This document shows, one piece after another, positions 47,012 through 56,107 of a stretch of 64,000 nucleotides of DNA (the stretch's first letter is position 1; each line of letters begins with the position of its first letter). The notes under the pieces were generated by a model that saw only the letters and a program-made list of their open reading frames with translations, was not told the DNA's origin and made no database searches. The stretch is from Herbaspirillum sp. Its GTDB lineage: Bacteria; Pseudomonadota; Gammaproteobacteria; Burkholderiales; Burkholderiaceae_D. The position numbers and the translations under genes were made by a program. The stretch is from assembly GCF_017744395.1 (NCBI RefSeq), contig NZ_JAGIBI010000001.1, positions 310,001-374,000 on the forward strand, read 5' to 3'.

Positions 47012-48037
47012 ATGACTGGAATCACGCGCCGCCATTTCCTTGGCACGCTGGCCGCCGCCCCCTTCGCGGCAGGCTTGCCCACCGCAGCATGGGCACAGAC
47101 GACCAACCTCAAGATTTCCCACCAGTTTCCCGGCGGCACCATCAATGAAGGCGACTTCCGCGACCGCCTGGTGCGCATGTTCGCCCAGCAGGTCAGCGAA
47201 CGCACCAAGGGCGGCCTGAAGTTCGAGATCTATCCCGGCTCTTCGCTGATGAAGACCAACGCGCAGTTCTCCGCCATGCGCAAGGGCGCGCTGGACATGT
47301 CGCTGGTGCCGCTGAACTATGCCGGCGGCGAAGTCCCGGAAACCAACATCGGCCTGATGCCCGGCCTGGTGACTTCCTACCAGCAGGGCGCCTCCTGGAA
47401 GAATGCGGAAGTCGGCAAGGAGCTGGCGCGCATCCTGGGTGAGAAGGGCGTGGTCATCGTCAGCTGGATCTGGCAGGCGGGCGGCGTGGCGTCGCGCGGC
47501 AAGCCGATCGTCGAGCCGGCCGATGCCAAGGGCATGAAAATACGCGGCGGTTCGCGCGAGATGGACATGATCCTGAAGGAAGTCGGCGCCGCCGTGGTGA
47601 CGCTGCCCTCCAATGAAATCTATGCGGCCATGCAGACCGGCGCGATGGACGCGGCGATGACTTCGTCGACTTCCTTCATGTCGTTCCGCCTGGAAGAAGT
47701 CGCCAAGGCGCTCACCACCGGCCGCGACAAGGCCTACTGGTACATGTTCGAGCCGCTGATGATGTCCAAGGCGGTGTTCGATCGTCTGTCCAAGGACCAG
47801 CAGGCCACGGTCATGGCCGTGGGCGCCGAGATGGAGCAGTTCGCCATGAAGGCCGCGCAGGCCGACGACATCGCCGTGGCCCAGGTCTACCAGAAGGCCG
47901 GCGCCAAGGTAGTCGACCTGAATGCGGCAGTGGTCAAGAAGTGGCAGGACATCGCCCGCAACACCGCCTGGAAGGATTTCGCCGCGCGCAATGCCAATTG
48001 CGCCAAGCTGCTGGCATTGGCGGAGAAGACCCTATGA
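47012..48037 (+). CDS. TRAP transporter solute-binding protein (DctP family)
   Basis: The 341-residue periplasmic protein captures a carboxylate for the membrane permease. A twin-arginine signal (RRHFLGTLAAAPFAAGLPTAAWA) precedes the DctP domain; conserved segments include LKFEIYPGSSL, the carboxylate-binding-type GMKIRGGSREMD (the Arg in KIR normally contacts the ligand carboxylate) and QTGAMDAAMTSS. ATG 47012 has GGAGGAGA upstream. The stop overlaps the DctQ-like gene. Location ahead of the mdc genes suggests malonate as ligand. Confidence 0.92.
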   Translation: MTGITRRHFLGTLAAAPFAAGLPTAAWAQTTNLKISHQFPGGTINEGDFRDRLVRMFAQQVSERTKGGLKFEIYPGSSLMKTNAQFSAMRKGALDMSLVPLNYAGGEVPETNIGLMPGLVTSYQQGASWKNAEVGKELARILGEKGVVIVSWIWQAGGVASRGKPIVEPADAKGMKIRGGSREMDMILKEVGAAVVTLPSNEIYAAMQTGAMDAAMTSSTSFMSFRLEEVAKALTTGRDKAYWYMFEPLMMSKAVFDRLSKDQQATVMAVGAEMEQFAMKAAQADDIAVAQVYQKAGAKVVDLNAAVVKKWQDIARNTAWKDFAARNANCAKLLALAEKTL

Positions 48038-48606
48038 GCCACGGTTTCGAGATGCCGGGCGCCGCCCCGGCGCGGCCGGCGGTGCCTGCCTGGGCGCCGT
48101 TGGCGTGGCTGGCCGCCGCGCTGGAAAAATTCCACAAGCTGGCCGTGTTCCTGGGCATGATCGCGCTGGTGGTGACTTCGTGCATCCTGACCTATTCGGT
48201 GGTGGTGCGCTATTTTCTGCACCATCCCACCGACTGGCAGGACGAGGCCTCGGTGTTCATGCTGGTCGGCGTGATCTTCCTGTGCTCGGCTTACGTGCAG
48301 TCGCTGCGCGGCCATATCGGCATCGAAGCGCTGGCCGGTTTCCTTTCGCCCGCCGTCAATCGCGCGCGCATGTTCATCGTCGACCTGCTGTCCTTCCTCT
48401 TTTGCGCCTTCTTCGCCTGGAAGTCGTGGGCGCTGTTCCATGAAGCCTGGGTGGACGGCCAGACCACATCGTCGACCTTCGCGCCGCCGCTGTGGATTCC
48501 CTATTCGATGATGGCGCTGGGCATGACCGTGCTCACGCTGCAATTGCTGGTGCAGGTGCTGGTGCGCGTCACCGGCACGGTCGAAGCGAAGGAGGGCGCC
48601 CAATGA
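48034..48606 (+). CDS. TRAP transporter small membrane subunit (DctQ family)
   Basis: The 190-residue protein has four membrane helices after a Pro/Ala-rich N-terminus, with the DctQ motif VVRYFLHHPTDWQDEASVFMLVGVIFLCSAY. It forms the integral complex with the large subunit encoded next. Both junctions in this operon are ATGA overlaps (48034-48037 and 48603-48606). Confidence 0.92.
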   Translation: MSHGFEMPGAAPARPAVPAWAPLAWLAAALEKFHKLAVFLGMIALVVTSCILTYSVVVRYFLHHPTDWQDEASVFMLVGVIFLCSAYVQSLRGHIGIEALAGFLSPAVNRARMFIVDLLSFLFCAFFAWKSWALFHEAWVDGQTTSSTFAPPLWIPYSMMALGMTVLTLQLLVQVLVRVTGTVEAKEGAQ

Positions 48607-49952
48607 GCCCGCTCATGCTTGGCGCCCTGTACGGGATCGTCACCATCGCCGTCATGTGTTCCGGCATGCCCATCGCGTTCGCGCTGGGCGTGGTGGCCAC
48701 CGGCTTCATGTACTTCTTCATGCCGGAATCGGCGCTGGATACCGTCACCCAGAACGTCTACGAAGAGATCGCCTCGATCACGCTGCTGTCGATTCCGCTA
48801 TTCATCCTGAAGGGAGCGGCGATCGGCAAATCGCCGGCGGGCAAGGACTTGTATTCGGCCATCCACGCCTGGCTGAACCGCGTGCCGGGCGGCCTGGGCA
48901 TCGCCAACGTGTTCGCCTGCGCGCTGTTCGCGGCGATGGCAGGTTCTTCTCCGGCGACCTGCTCGGCGATCGGTTCGGCCGGCATTCCCGAGATGCGCCG
49001 CCGCGGCTATTCGCCGGGCTTCGCGGCCGGCATCATCGCCGCCGGCGGCACGCTGGGCATCCTGTTGCCGCCGTCAATCACGATGATCCTGTACGCGGTG
49101 GCCGCCGAGCAGTCGCTGGGTCGCCTGTTCCTGGCCGGCATAGGTCCGGGCGTGCTGCTGGTGGTGCTGTTCGCCGGTTACGCGGTGTACCGTGCCCGCA
49201 AGGAGTACAAGCTGGCGCATGCGATCTACAGCGCCGGCGGCGCCAAGTCGGCCTACCTGGACGACGAGCACTTCACCCTGGCGCAGAAGGTGGAAATGCT
49301 GCCGCGCGTGCTGCCGTTCCTGATCCTGCTGATCGGCGTGATGGTGGCGCTGTACGGCGGGCTGGCCACGCCGTCCGAGACCGCCGGCCTGGGCGCGCTG
49401 CTGGCGCTGGTGCTGATCGCCATCGTCTACCGCATCTACAGGCCGCGCGAGATCGCGCCCTTCCTCAGTTCCACCATCAAGGAATCCGGCATGCTGCTGC
49501 TGATCATCGGCATGTCGCTGCTGTATTCCTACGTGATGAGCTACCTGCACATCAGCCAGTCGGCGGCGCAGTGGGTGGTCGACCTGCACCTGTCGAAGTG
49601 GCTGCTGCTGGCGGTGATCCTGCTGATGGTGATCGTGCTGGGCTTCTTCCTGCCGCCGGTGTCGATCATACTGATGACCGCGCCCATCATCCTGCCGCCG
49701 CTGAAGGCCGCCGGTTTCGACCTCATCTGGTTCGGCATCGTGATGACGGTGGTGATGGAAATGGGGCTGATCCACCCGCCGGTGGGGCTGAACCTGTTCG
49801 TGATCAAGAACATCGCGCCGGACATCGCGCTGGGCGACGTGATCAAGGGCACCATTCCTTTCCTGGCGCTGATGTTCCTGGCGGTCGTGCTGTTGTGCAT
49901 GTTCCCCGGCATCGCGACCGTATTGCCTGACTTACTGATGGGAGCGAAGTAA
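48603..49952 (+). CDS. TRAP transporter large permease subunit (DctM family)
   Basis: The 449-residue protein has about 12-14 membrane helices and DctM family motifs: SIPLFILKGAAIGKSP, MAGSSPATCSAIGSAGIPEM, GGTLGILLPPSITMILYAV and MGLIHPPVGLNLFVIKNIA. It carries out sodium-driven uptake with the DctP/DctQ partners. mdcA starts two bases after its stop, so transport and decarboxylation genes are physically coupled. Confidence 0.95.
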   Translation: MSPLMLGALYGIVTIAVMCSGMPIAFALGVVATGFMYFFMPESALDTVTQNVYEEIASITLLSIPLFILKGAAIGKSPAGKDLYSAIHAWLNRVPGGLGIANVFACALFAAMAGSSPATCSAIGSAGIPEMRRRGYSPGFAAGIIAAGGTLGILLPPSITMILYAVAAEQSLGRLFLAGIGPGVLLVVLFAGYAVYRARKEYKLAHAIYSAGGAKSAYLDDEHFTLAQKVEMLPRVLPFLILLIGVMVALYGGLATPSETAGLGALLALVLIAIVYRIYRPREIAPFLSSTIKESGMLLLIIGMSLLYSYVMSYLHISQSAAQWVVDLHLSKWLLLAVILLMVIVLGFFLPPVSIILMTAPIILPPLKAAGFDLIWFGIVMTVVMEMGLIHPPVGLNLFVIKNIAPDIALGDVIKGTIPFLALMFLAVVLLCMFPGIATVLPDLLMGAK

Positions 49953-49953
49953 T

Positions 49954-51621
49954 ATGAGCGGGAGCGAACGCGTCTGGAACGCGCGCCAGAAGAACCGGGA
50001 CGCCCGGCTGGCGCGCGCCGTGGCGGCACTGGGCGGCAAACTGCAAGGCAAGCTGGCGCCGGCGGCGCAACTGGCCGACCTGCTGTACGCGGTGATCGAG
50101 CCGGGCGACCGGGTCTGCGTCGAGGGCAACAACCAGAAGCAGGCCGACTTCCTGGCCAAGGGGCTGGCCTCGCTCGATCCGGCGCGCGTGCACGACCTGC
50201 ACATGCTGTTCTCGGTGCTGGCCTTGCCCGAGCATCTGGACGTGTTCGAAAAGGGGATCGCCTCGAAGCTGGACTTTTCCTTCTCCGGCCCGCAAGCCGG
50301 CCGGTTGGCGAAACTGGCTTCGGCCGGCAAGCTCAACATCGGCGCGATCCACACCTACCTCGAACTGTTCGGCCGCTATTTCATCGACCTGACGCCGCGC
50401 GTGGCGCTGGTGGCCGCCCAGGCGGCCGACCGCCACGGCAACCTCTACACCGGCCCCAACACCGAAGACACGCCGGCGATCGCCGAGGCCACGGCGTTTT
50501 CCAGCGGCATCGTGATCGCCCAGGTCAACGAGATCGTCGACGAGCTGCCGCGCGTGGACATTCCCTCGGACTGGGTCAGCTTCGCCATCAAGGCGCCCAC
50601 GCCGCATTACATCGAGCCGCTGTTCACGCGCGACCCGGCGCAGATTTCGGAGATCCAGGTGCTGATGGCGATGATGGCCATCAAGGGCATCTATGCCGAA
50701 TACGGCGTGCAGCGCCTGAACCACGGCATCGGTTTCGACACCGCCGCCATCGAGCTGATCCTGCCGACCTATGCCGAGTCGCTCGGCCTGCGCGGCAAGA
50801 TCTGCAAGCACTGGGCGCTCAACCCGCATCCGGCGCTGATCCCGGCGATCGAAGCCGGCTTCGTCGAGTCGATCCATTCCTTCGGTTCCGAACTGGGCAT
50901 GGAGGAATACATCCGGGCCCGCCCCGATATCTTCTTCGTCGGCCCCGACGGCTCCATGCGCAGCAACCGGGCGTTTTCGCAGACGGCCGGCCACTACGGC
51001 TGCGACATGTTCATCGGTTCCACGCTGCAGATCGATTTGCAGGGCAATTCCTCCACCGCCACGCTGGGCCGCATTTCCGGCTTCGGCGGCGCCCCCAACA
51101 TGGGCGCCGACGCCCGCGGACGGCGCCATGCCAGCGAGGCCTGGCTCAAGGCCGGGCAGCAGGCGCGCGCCGGCAAGAACACCATCCCGCGCGGCCAGAA
51201 GCTGGTGGTGCAGACGGTGGAAACCTTCCGCGAGCACATGCAGCCGGCCTTCGTCGACAAGCTGGACGCCTGGCAACTGGGCGAGCAGGCCAAGATGCCG
51301 ATCCCGCCGGTGATGATCTATGGCGACGACGTGACCCACATCCTGACCGAGGAAGGCATCGCCAACCTCCTGCTGTGCCGCACCGACGAGGAGCGCGAGC
51401 AAGCTATCCGCGGCGTGGCCGGCTACACGCCGGTGGGCCTGGGGCGGGACAAGCGCATGGTGGAAAACCTGCGCGACCGCGGCGTGATCCGCCGCGCCGA
51501 AGACATGGGCATCGACAAGCGCCTGGCCACCCGCGACCTGCTGGCGGCCAAGAACATGAAGGACTTGGTGCGCGCTTCGGGCGGGCTGTACAACCCGCCC
51601 AAGCGGTTCCGCAACTGGTAG
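49954..51621 (+). CDS. mdcA: Malonate decarboxylase alpha subunit
   Basis: MdcA exchanges acetyl for malonyl on the acyl carrier protein (acetyl-S-ACP:malonate ACP transferase), so malonate is activated without spending CoA. The 555-residue protein has normal length and typical segments WNARQKNRDARLARAVAALGGKL, CVEGNNQKQADFLAKGLASLDP and GGAPNMGADARGRRH. It is the first mdc gene, two bases after the TRAP permease gene. Unlike the classic mdcA-B-C order, an amidase gene follows. Confidence 0.96.
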   Translation: MSGSERVWNARQKNRDARLARAVAALGGKLQGKLAPAAQLADLLYAVIEPGDRVCVEGNNQKQADFLAKGLASLDPARVHDLHMLFSVLALPEHLDVFEKGIASKLDFSFSGPQAGRLAKLASAGKLNIGAIHTYLELFGRYFIDLTPRVALVAAQAADRHGNLYTGPNTEDTPAIAEATAFSSGIVIAQVNEIVDELPRVDIPSDWVSFAIKAPTPHYIEPLFTRDPAQISEIQVLMAMMAIKGIYAEYGVQRLNHGIGFDTAAIELILPTYAESLGLRGKICKHWALNPHPALIPAIEAGFVESIHSFGSELGMEEYIRARPDIFFVGPDGSMRSNRAFSQTAGHYGCDMFIGSTLQIDLQGNSSTATLGRISGFGGAPNMGADARGRRHASEAWLKAGQQARAGKNTIPRGQKLVVQTVETFREHMQPAFVDKLDAWQLGEQAKMPIPPVMIYGDDVTHILTEEGIANLLLCRTDEEREQAIRGVAGYTPVGLGRDKRMVENLRDRGVIRRAEDMGIDKRLATRDLLAAKNMKDLVRASGGLYNPPKRFRNW

Positions 51622-51743
51622 CGCCGGGAACAGCCGGTTGGCGGGAATGAAAGGCAGTCGAAAAACGCAACTTGCCTGTCTCCCCGTATCACGTTGTTGG
51701 GCAGGCATTCTCAACCGTAGTTGTCCGAGACAGTGAGGAACCC

Positions 51744-53387
51744 ATGCAGCAGTGTGACGGCATCGGCAGTACAGATTCCCCGGAGGTGAACCAGCAACGT
51801 CGCCGGTTCGTCGCAGGCAGCGGCCTGCTGCTGGGAGGAGCAGCGTTCGGGATGACGGCATCCAGGCCGGCAGCGGGCGCAACCACGGAAAATACAACAG
51901 ACAATGCCAAGACCATGACTTCATCGCAACGCTACTCGCCACCGGACATCGTCGCGCTCGACGCGCTGGCGCTGTCGTCGGCCATCCGCAACAAGCAGGT
52001 CTCCTGCCGCGAAGTGATGGCGGCCTACCTGTCGCACATCGAACGCGTCAATCCCAAGGTCAACGCCATCGTCGCGCTGCAGGACGGCGACGGCTTGCTG
52101 CGGCAGGCCGATGAAAAGGACCGCCAACTGGCCGCCGGCCAGTATATGGGCTGGATGCACGGCATGCCGCACGCGGTGAAGGATCTGGCGCTCACGCGCG
52201 GCATCCGCACCACCTTCGGTTCGCCGATGTTCAAGGACAATGTGCCCAAGACCGACGATATCTTCGTCGAGCGCATCAGGAAGCAGGGCGCGATCCTGAT
52301 CGGCAAGACCAACACGCCGGAGTTCGGACTGGGCTCCAACTCCTACAACCCGGTCTATGGCACCACGCTCAACGCCTACGACCAGAGCCGCATCGCCGGC
52401 GGCAGCAGCGGCGGCGCGGCGGTTTCGCTGGCCCTGCAGATGGTGCCGGTGGCCGACGGCAGCGACATGATGGGTTCGTTGCGCAATCCGGCGGCCTACA
52501 ACAATGTCTACGGTTTCCGTCCTTCGGCCGGCGCCATCCCCAGCGGACCAGGGCCGGAACTGTATCTCGGCGGGCTGTCTACCAATGGCCCGATGGGGCG
52601 CAACGTCAGCGACCTGGCAAGGCTGATGGCGACCCAGGCCGGCTATGACGAGCGCGCCCCGATGTCGACGGTGCAGGATGCGGCGCGCTACGCGCAGCCG
52701 CTGCAGCGCGACTTCAAGGGAACGCGCATCGGCTGGCTGGGCGACCTGCACGGCTACCTGACCATGGAAGACGGGGTGATGGACATCTGCCGCAGCACGT
52801 TCGGCGCGTTTGAAAGCCTGGGCTGCAGCGTGGCCGAAGTCGGCAAGGCCGAACTGGATTTCGCGCCTGAGCGCTTGTGGCATTCATGGCTGGTGCACCG
52901 CCAGTCGACATTGGCCGGCGCCTGGGGCGAGGCCTATGCCGACCCGGCCAGGCGCGCGCTGATGAAGCCGGAATTCGTGTGGGAAGTGGAAAACGGCCTG
53001 AAGTGGAGCGCCCGCGATTTCTACCGCGCATCGGTAGAACGCAGCGCATGGTACAAAGCCATCCATCGCTTGCTGGGCAGCTACGATTACCTGCTCATGC
53101 CGACCGCCCAGGTATTCCCGTTCAGCGCGCAGGAACACTGGCCCAAGAGCATCGCCGGCAAGGCGATGGACACCTACCATCGCTGGATGGAGGTGGTGAT
53201 CCCGGTATCGCTGGCCGGCACCCCGGCCATCAGCGTACCGGCCGGATTCGGCAAGCAAGGGCTGCCGATGGGCGTGCAGATCATCGGCAAGCGCTTCTCC
53301 GATTATGAAGTGCTGCAGCTGGCCTACGCCTACGAGCAGGCCACGCATTGGGAACGCAAGCGGCGGCCGGTGCTGCTGCAGGCATGA
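51744..53387 (+). CDS. Tat-exported amidase-signature enzyme within the malonate cluster
   Basis: The 547-residue protein has a twin-arginine signal (QQRRRFVAGSGLLLGGAAFGM, about 19-40), which points to the periplasm. An amidase-signature domain follows: Lys in MPHAVKDLALTRG, the cis-Ser region GSNSYNPVYG and the nucleophile region GGSSGGAAVSLALQ. Such enzymes hydrolyse amides. GTGAGGAA precedes ATG 51744; an in-frame TTG 24 codons earlier is less likely. It sits between mdcA and mdcC on the same strand with gaps of 122 and 33 bases, suggesting release of malonate from malonamate or a related amide, as known for cytoplasmic malonamidase E2. The substrate is inference. Confidence 0.88.
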   Translation: MQQCDGIGSTDSPEVNQQRRRFVAGSGLLLGGAAFGMTASRPAAGATTENTTDNAKTMTSSQRYSPPDIVALDALALSSAIRNKQVSCREVMAAYLSHIERVNPKVNAIVALQDGDGLLRQADEKDRQLAAGQYMGWMHGMPHAVKDLALTRGIRTTFGSPMFKDNVPKTDDIFVERIRKQGAILIGKTNTPEFGLGSNSYNPVYGTTLNAYDQSRIAGGSSGGAAVSLALQMVPVADGSDMMGSLRNPAAYNNVYGFRPSAGAIPSGPGPELYLGGLSTNGPMGRNVSDLARLMATQAGYDERAPMSTVQDAARYAQPLQRDFKGTRIGWLGDLHGYLTMEDGVMDICRSTFGAFESLGCSVAEVGKAELDFAPERLWHSWLVHRQSTLAGAWGEAYADPARRALMKPEFVWEVENGLKWSARDFYRASVERSAWYKAIHRLLGSYDYLLMPTAQVFPFSAQEHWPKSIAGKAMDTYHRWMEVVIPVSLAGTPAISVPAGFGKQGLPMGVQIIGKRFSDYEVLQLAYAYEQATHWERKRRPVLLQA

Positions 53388-53420
53388 GCATCATAGGTAC
53401 AAGCAACGACGACATCTTCT

Positions 53421-53735
53421 ATGGAAACCTTAAACTTTCGTTTTGAAAACGGCGTGCGTCGCCTCAAGGCCGACCCGGAGCTGGTCGGTGTGGTCAGCTC
53501 CGGCAATCTTGAAGTGCTGATTGAAAACGCTCCGCTCGGCGGCGCTTGCGCAATCGAAGTCAAGACCGCCGCGCGCGGTTTCGGCGCCATCTGGGAGGCA
53601 GTGATGAACGACTTCTTCCAGCGCTGGCGACTGGCCGATACCCGCATTTCCATCAACGACATGGGCGCCACCCCGGCGGTGGTCAGCCTGCGCCTGGACC
53701 AGGCGGTGGAAGCCGCGGTGGAGGAATCCAAATGA
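53421..53735 (+). CDS. mdcC: Malonate decarboxylase acyl carrier protein (delta subunit)
   Basis: The 104-residue protein carries the special 2'-(5''-phosphoribosyl)-3'-dephospho-CoA prosthetic group on a serine in VVSSGNLEVL (Ser27 by comparison with the family). Malonyl and acetyl groups are bound to it as thioesters. It is made in apo form and needs MdcB and MdcG, both encoded downstream. It overlaps mdcD (ATGA). Confidence 0.95.
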   Translation: METLNFRFENGVRRLKADPELVGVVSSGNLEVLIENAPLGGACAIEVKTAARGFGAIWEAVMNDFFQRWRLADTRISINDMGATPAVVSLRLDQAVEAAVEESK

Positions 53736-54628
53736 GCGCCAGCTATCTCGAAGCCACCGCCCGCGAACGCATCCTGCAAGTGCTCGATGCCGGCAGTTTC
53801 ACCGAATTGCTGCCGCCGGCGCAGCGCGTGGTCAGCCCGCACCTGGGGCAGCTCGATGCGCCGGTCTCGTTCGATGACGGCGTGGTGGTCGGCGAAGGCA
53901 CGTTGGGCGGCAAGCCCGTGATGGCGGCGGCGCAGGAGGGCGGTTTCATGGGCGGCGCGGTGGGCGAGGTACACGGCGCCAAGCTGGTCGGCCTGCTCAA
54001 GCGCGCCATCCGCAAGCAGGCGGCGGGCGTGGTGCTGCTGCTGGAAACCGGCGGCGTGCGCCTGCATGAAGCCAATGCCGGGCTGATCGCGGTGTCGGAA
54101 GTGATGCGCGCCGTGCTCGATGCGCGTGCCGCCGGCATTCCGGTGATCGTGCTGGTGGGCGGCGCCAACGGCTGCTTCGGCGGCATGGGCATCGTGGCGC
54201 GTTGCGCCAGCACGGTGATCATGTCGGAAGAAGGGCGGCTGGCCATGTCCGGCCCCGAGGTGATCGAGACCGCCAACGGCGTGGAGGAATTCGACTCGCG
54301 CGACCGCGCCCTGGTATGGCGCACTACCGGCGGCAAGCACCGCTACCTGATCGGCGATTGCCAGGTGCTGGTCAATGACGATGTGGACGCGTTCCGCGCC
54401 GCGGCCGTGGCGGCATTGGACAGCGCCGGCCCGACCGCATTGACGCTGCAGGGACTGGAGGCTGAACAGGAAGTGCTGCGCCAGCGCATCGAACGCTTCG
54501 GCGACACCCGCGATCCGATGGAGATATGGGAAGCGCTGGGCGTGGCCGCGCCCGAAGCGGTGCCGATGCTCGAAGCCCAGCCGTTCGTCGCCATGGCCGA
54601 CGCGCATCGCGTTCGCACGCAGGCATAA
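53732..54628 (+). CDS. mdcD: Malonate decarboxylase beta subunit
   Basis: MdcD with MdcE forms the biotin-independent decarboxylase that turns malonyl-S-ACP into acetyl-S-ACP and CO2. The 298-residue protein has the acetyl-CoA-carboxylase-beta-like crotonase fold: GGFMGGAVGEVHGAKL, LLLETGGVRLHEAN and GGANGCFGGMGIVARCAS (oxyanion glycines). It starts inside the mdcC stop and is followed by mdcE after 11 bases. Confidence 0.96.
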   Translation: MSASYLEATARERILQVLDAGSFTELLPPAQRVVSPHLGQLDAPVSFDDGVVVGEGTLGGKPVMAAAQEGGFMGGAVGEVHGAKLVGLLKRAIRKQAAGVVLLLETGGVRLHEANAGLIAVSEVMRAVLDARAAGIPVIVLVGGANGCFGGMGIVARCASTVIMSEEGRLAMSGPEVIETANGVEEFDSRDRALVWRTTGGKHRYLIGDCQVLVNDDVDAFRAAAVAALDSAGPTALTLQGLEAEQEVLRQRIERFGDTRDPMEIWEALGVAAPEAVPMLEAQPFVAMADAHRVRTQA

Positions 54629-54639
54629 GGAAGACAGGT

Positions 54640-55380
54640 ATGCAAAACACTGAAGCAGAGGTCAAACAGGTCGACTGGCGCGCGCTGGCGCAGCAGTTGT
54701 TTCCACAGGGACATGAGATCGCCGAGAAGGATAATTTCCTGTCCGGCACGGCCCAGGTCGACGGCGCTACCGTGACCGTGGTCGGCACCACCGGCCATAC
54801 GCCGATCGGCATCGAGATCGCGCTGGCGCAGGCCGCCGCCATCCTCGACACCGTGCGCAAGCATCCGGGCCGCGCCATCGTGATCCTGGTCGATACGCAA
54901 GGCCAGCGCCTGCGCCACCGCGACGAGATGCTGGGCATCAACAGCTACATGGCGCACCTGGGCAAGTGCGTGGAACTGGCGCGCCGCTCTGGCCACCGCG
55001 TGGTCGGGCTGGTCTACGACCAGGCCTTGTCGGGCGGCTTCATCACCAGCGGGCTGATCGCCGACGCCTGTTATGCCTTGCCGGACGCCACCATCCGCGT
55101 GATGGGCTTGCCGGCGATGGCGCGCATCACCAAGGTGCCGCAGGAGCGCCTGACCGAACTGGCGAGGAGCAATCCGGTATTCGCTCCCGGCCCGGAAAAT
55201 TACCTGCGCATGGGCGGCGTGGCTGACATCTGGAACGGCGACCTGGCGCAGGCGCTGCGCGAGGCGCTGGCGGCGGACCGCTCGGCCGACCGGCGCGCCG
55301 CAGCCGGCCTGGAACGCGGCGGGCGCAAGCTGGCCCAGCGCGTGATCGACGCCGTCGCCAACGACGCGCCGCTCGATTGA
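54640..55380 (+). CDS. mdcE: Malonate decarboxylase gamma subunit
   Basis: MdcE is the second subunit of the decarboxylase. The 246-residue protein shows the family segments FLSGTAQVDG, VVGTTGHTPIGIEIAL, ILVDTQGQRLRHRDEMLGINSYMAHL and the oxyanion region VYDQALSGGFITSGL. Length is normal for MdcE (about 240-270). Confidence 0.95.
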   Translation: MQNTEAEVKQVDWRALAQQLFPQGHEIAEKDNFLSGTAQVDGATVTVVGTTGHTPIGIEIALAQAAAILDTVRKHPGRAIVILVDTQGQRLRHRDEMLGINSYMAHLGKCVELARRSGHRVVGLVYDQALSGGFITSGLIADACYALPDATIRVMGLPAMARITKVPQERLTELARSNPVFAPGPENYLRMGGVADIWNGDLAQALREALAADRSADRRAAAGLERGGRKLAQRVIDAVANDAPLD

Positions 55381-55399
55381 AACAGTACGGGACGACGGT

Positions 55400-56107
55400 A
55401 TGCACGAACGCCACCATCTGATCTGGCTGAACGAAGCGGGCTGGCAACGCGCGCGGGAGCGCGCGGCGGATGCCCGCCAGCGCGAGGCGATGGAACACTG
55501 GCGGCGCAACCGCTGGCCGGTGGTGGTGCGGCGCGCCGATGCCGACGCTGCGCCCGGCGAGATCTGTGCCGGCATCGCATTGCCGCCCGACGCGCAGGGC
55601 AACAAGCCGCGCATCGCGCTGCGCCTGCAGGCTTCGGAGGTGGCGGCATCCCGCGCGCCTTTCCTGCTGCGCGACATTGCCGCCGCGCGCCTGGCCAGCC
55701 TGCCGCCGGCATGGCATGCGCCGATGGCGCAGTTGCAGCAAGACATGGCGCGCGCAGGGATCGCGCTGGCCGTGTTCGGTTCGCTGGCATGGCAGGTGGC
55801 GACCGGGCAGCCCTACCTGCGCGGCAGTTCCGACATCGACCTGCTGTTCGAGCCGGCCAGCCGGGAACAACTGGCGCAGGGCGTGCGCCTGCTGGCCTAT
55901 CACGCGATGTTCCTGCCGCTGGATGGCGAGATCGTCTTCCCGGGCGGCGCGGCGGTGTCGTGGAAGGAGTGGCGGCAGGTCGCCGTCAAGGGCGGCGACC
56001 CGGACAACAAGGTGCTGGTCAAGACGCCGGACGCGGTGCGCCTGGAGCGCGTCGGCGCGCTCGCGGCCGTCCTGCCGCAACAGGGGGGCGAACGATGCGC
56101 GGCCTGA
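55400..56107 (+). CDS. mdcG: Malonate decarboxylase holo-ACP synthase (phosphoribosyl-dephospho-CoA transferase)
   Basis: MdcG transfers the triphosphoribosyl-dephospho-CoA group onto apo-MdcC. The 235-residue nucleotidyltransferase shows GSLAWQ and the metal-binding GSSDIDLLFEP (Asp-x-Asp near 147-149), as in MdcG/CitX-type transferases. It overlaps mdcB by 13 bases. In Klebsiella-type operons mdcG lies after mdcF; here no mdcF is present. Confidence 0.94.
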   Translation: MHERHHLIWLNEAGWQRARERAADARQREAMEHWRRNRWPVVVRRADADAAPGEICAGIALPPDAQGNKPRIALRLQASEVAASRAPFLLRDIAAARLASLPPAWHAPMAQLQQDMARAGIALAVFGSLAWQVATGQPYLRGSSDIDLLFEPASREQLAQGVRLLAYHAMFLPLDGEIVFPGGAAVSWKEWRQVAVKGGDPDNKVLVKTPDAVRLERVGALAAVLPQQGGERCAA

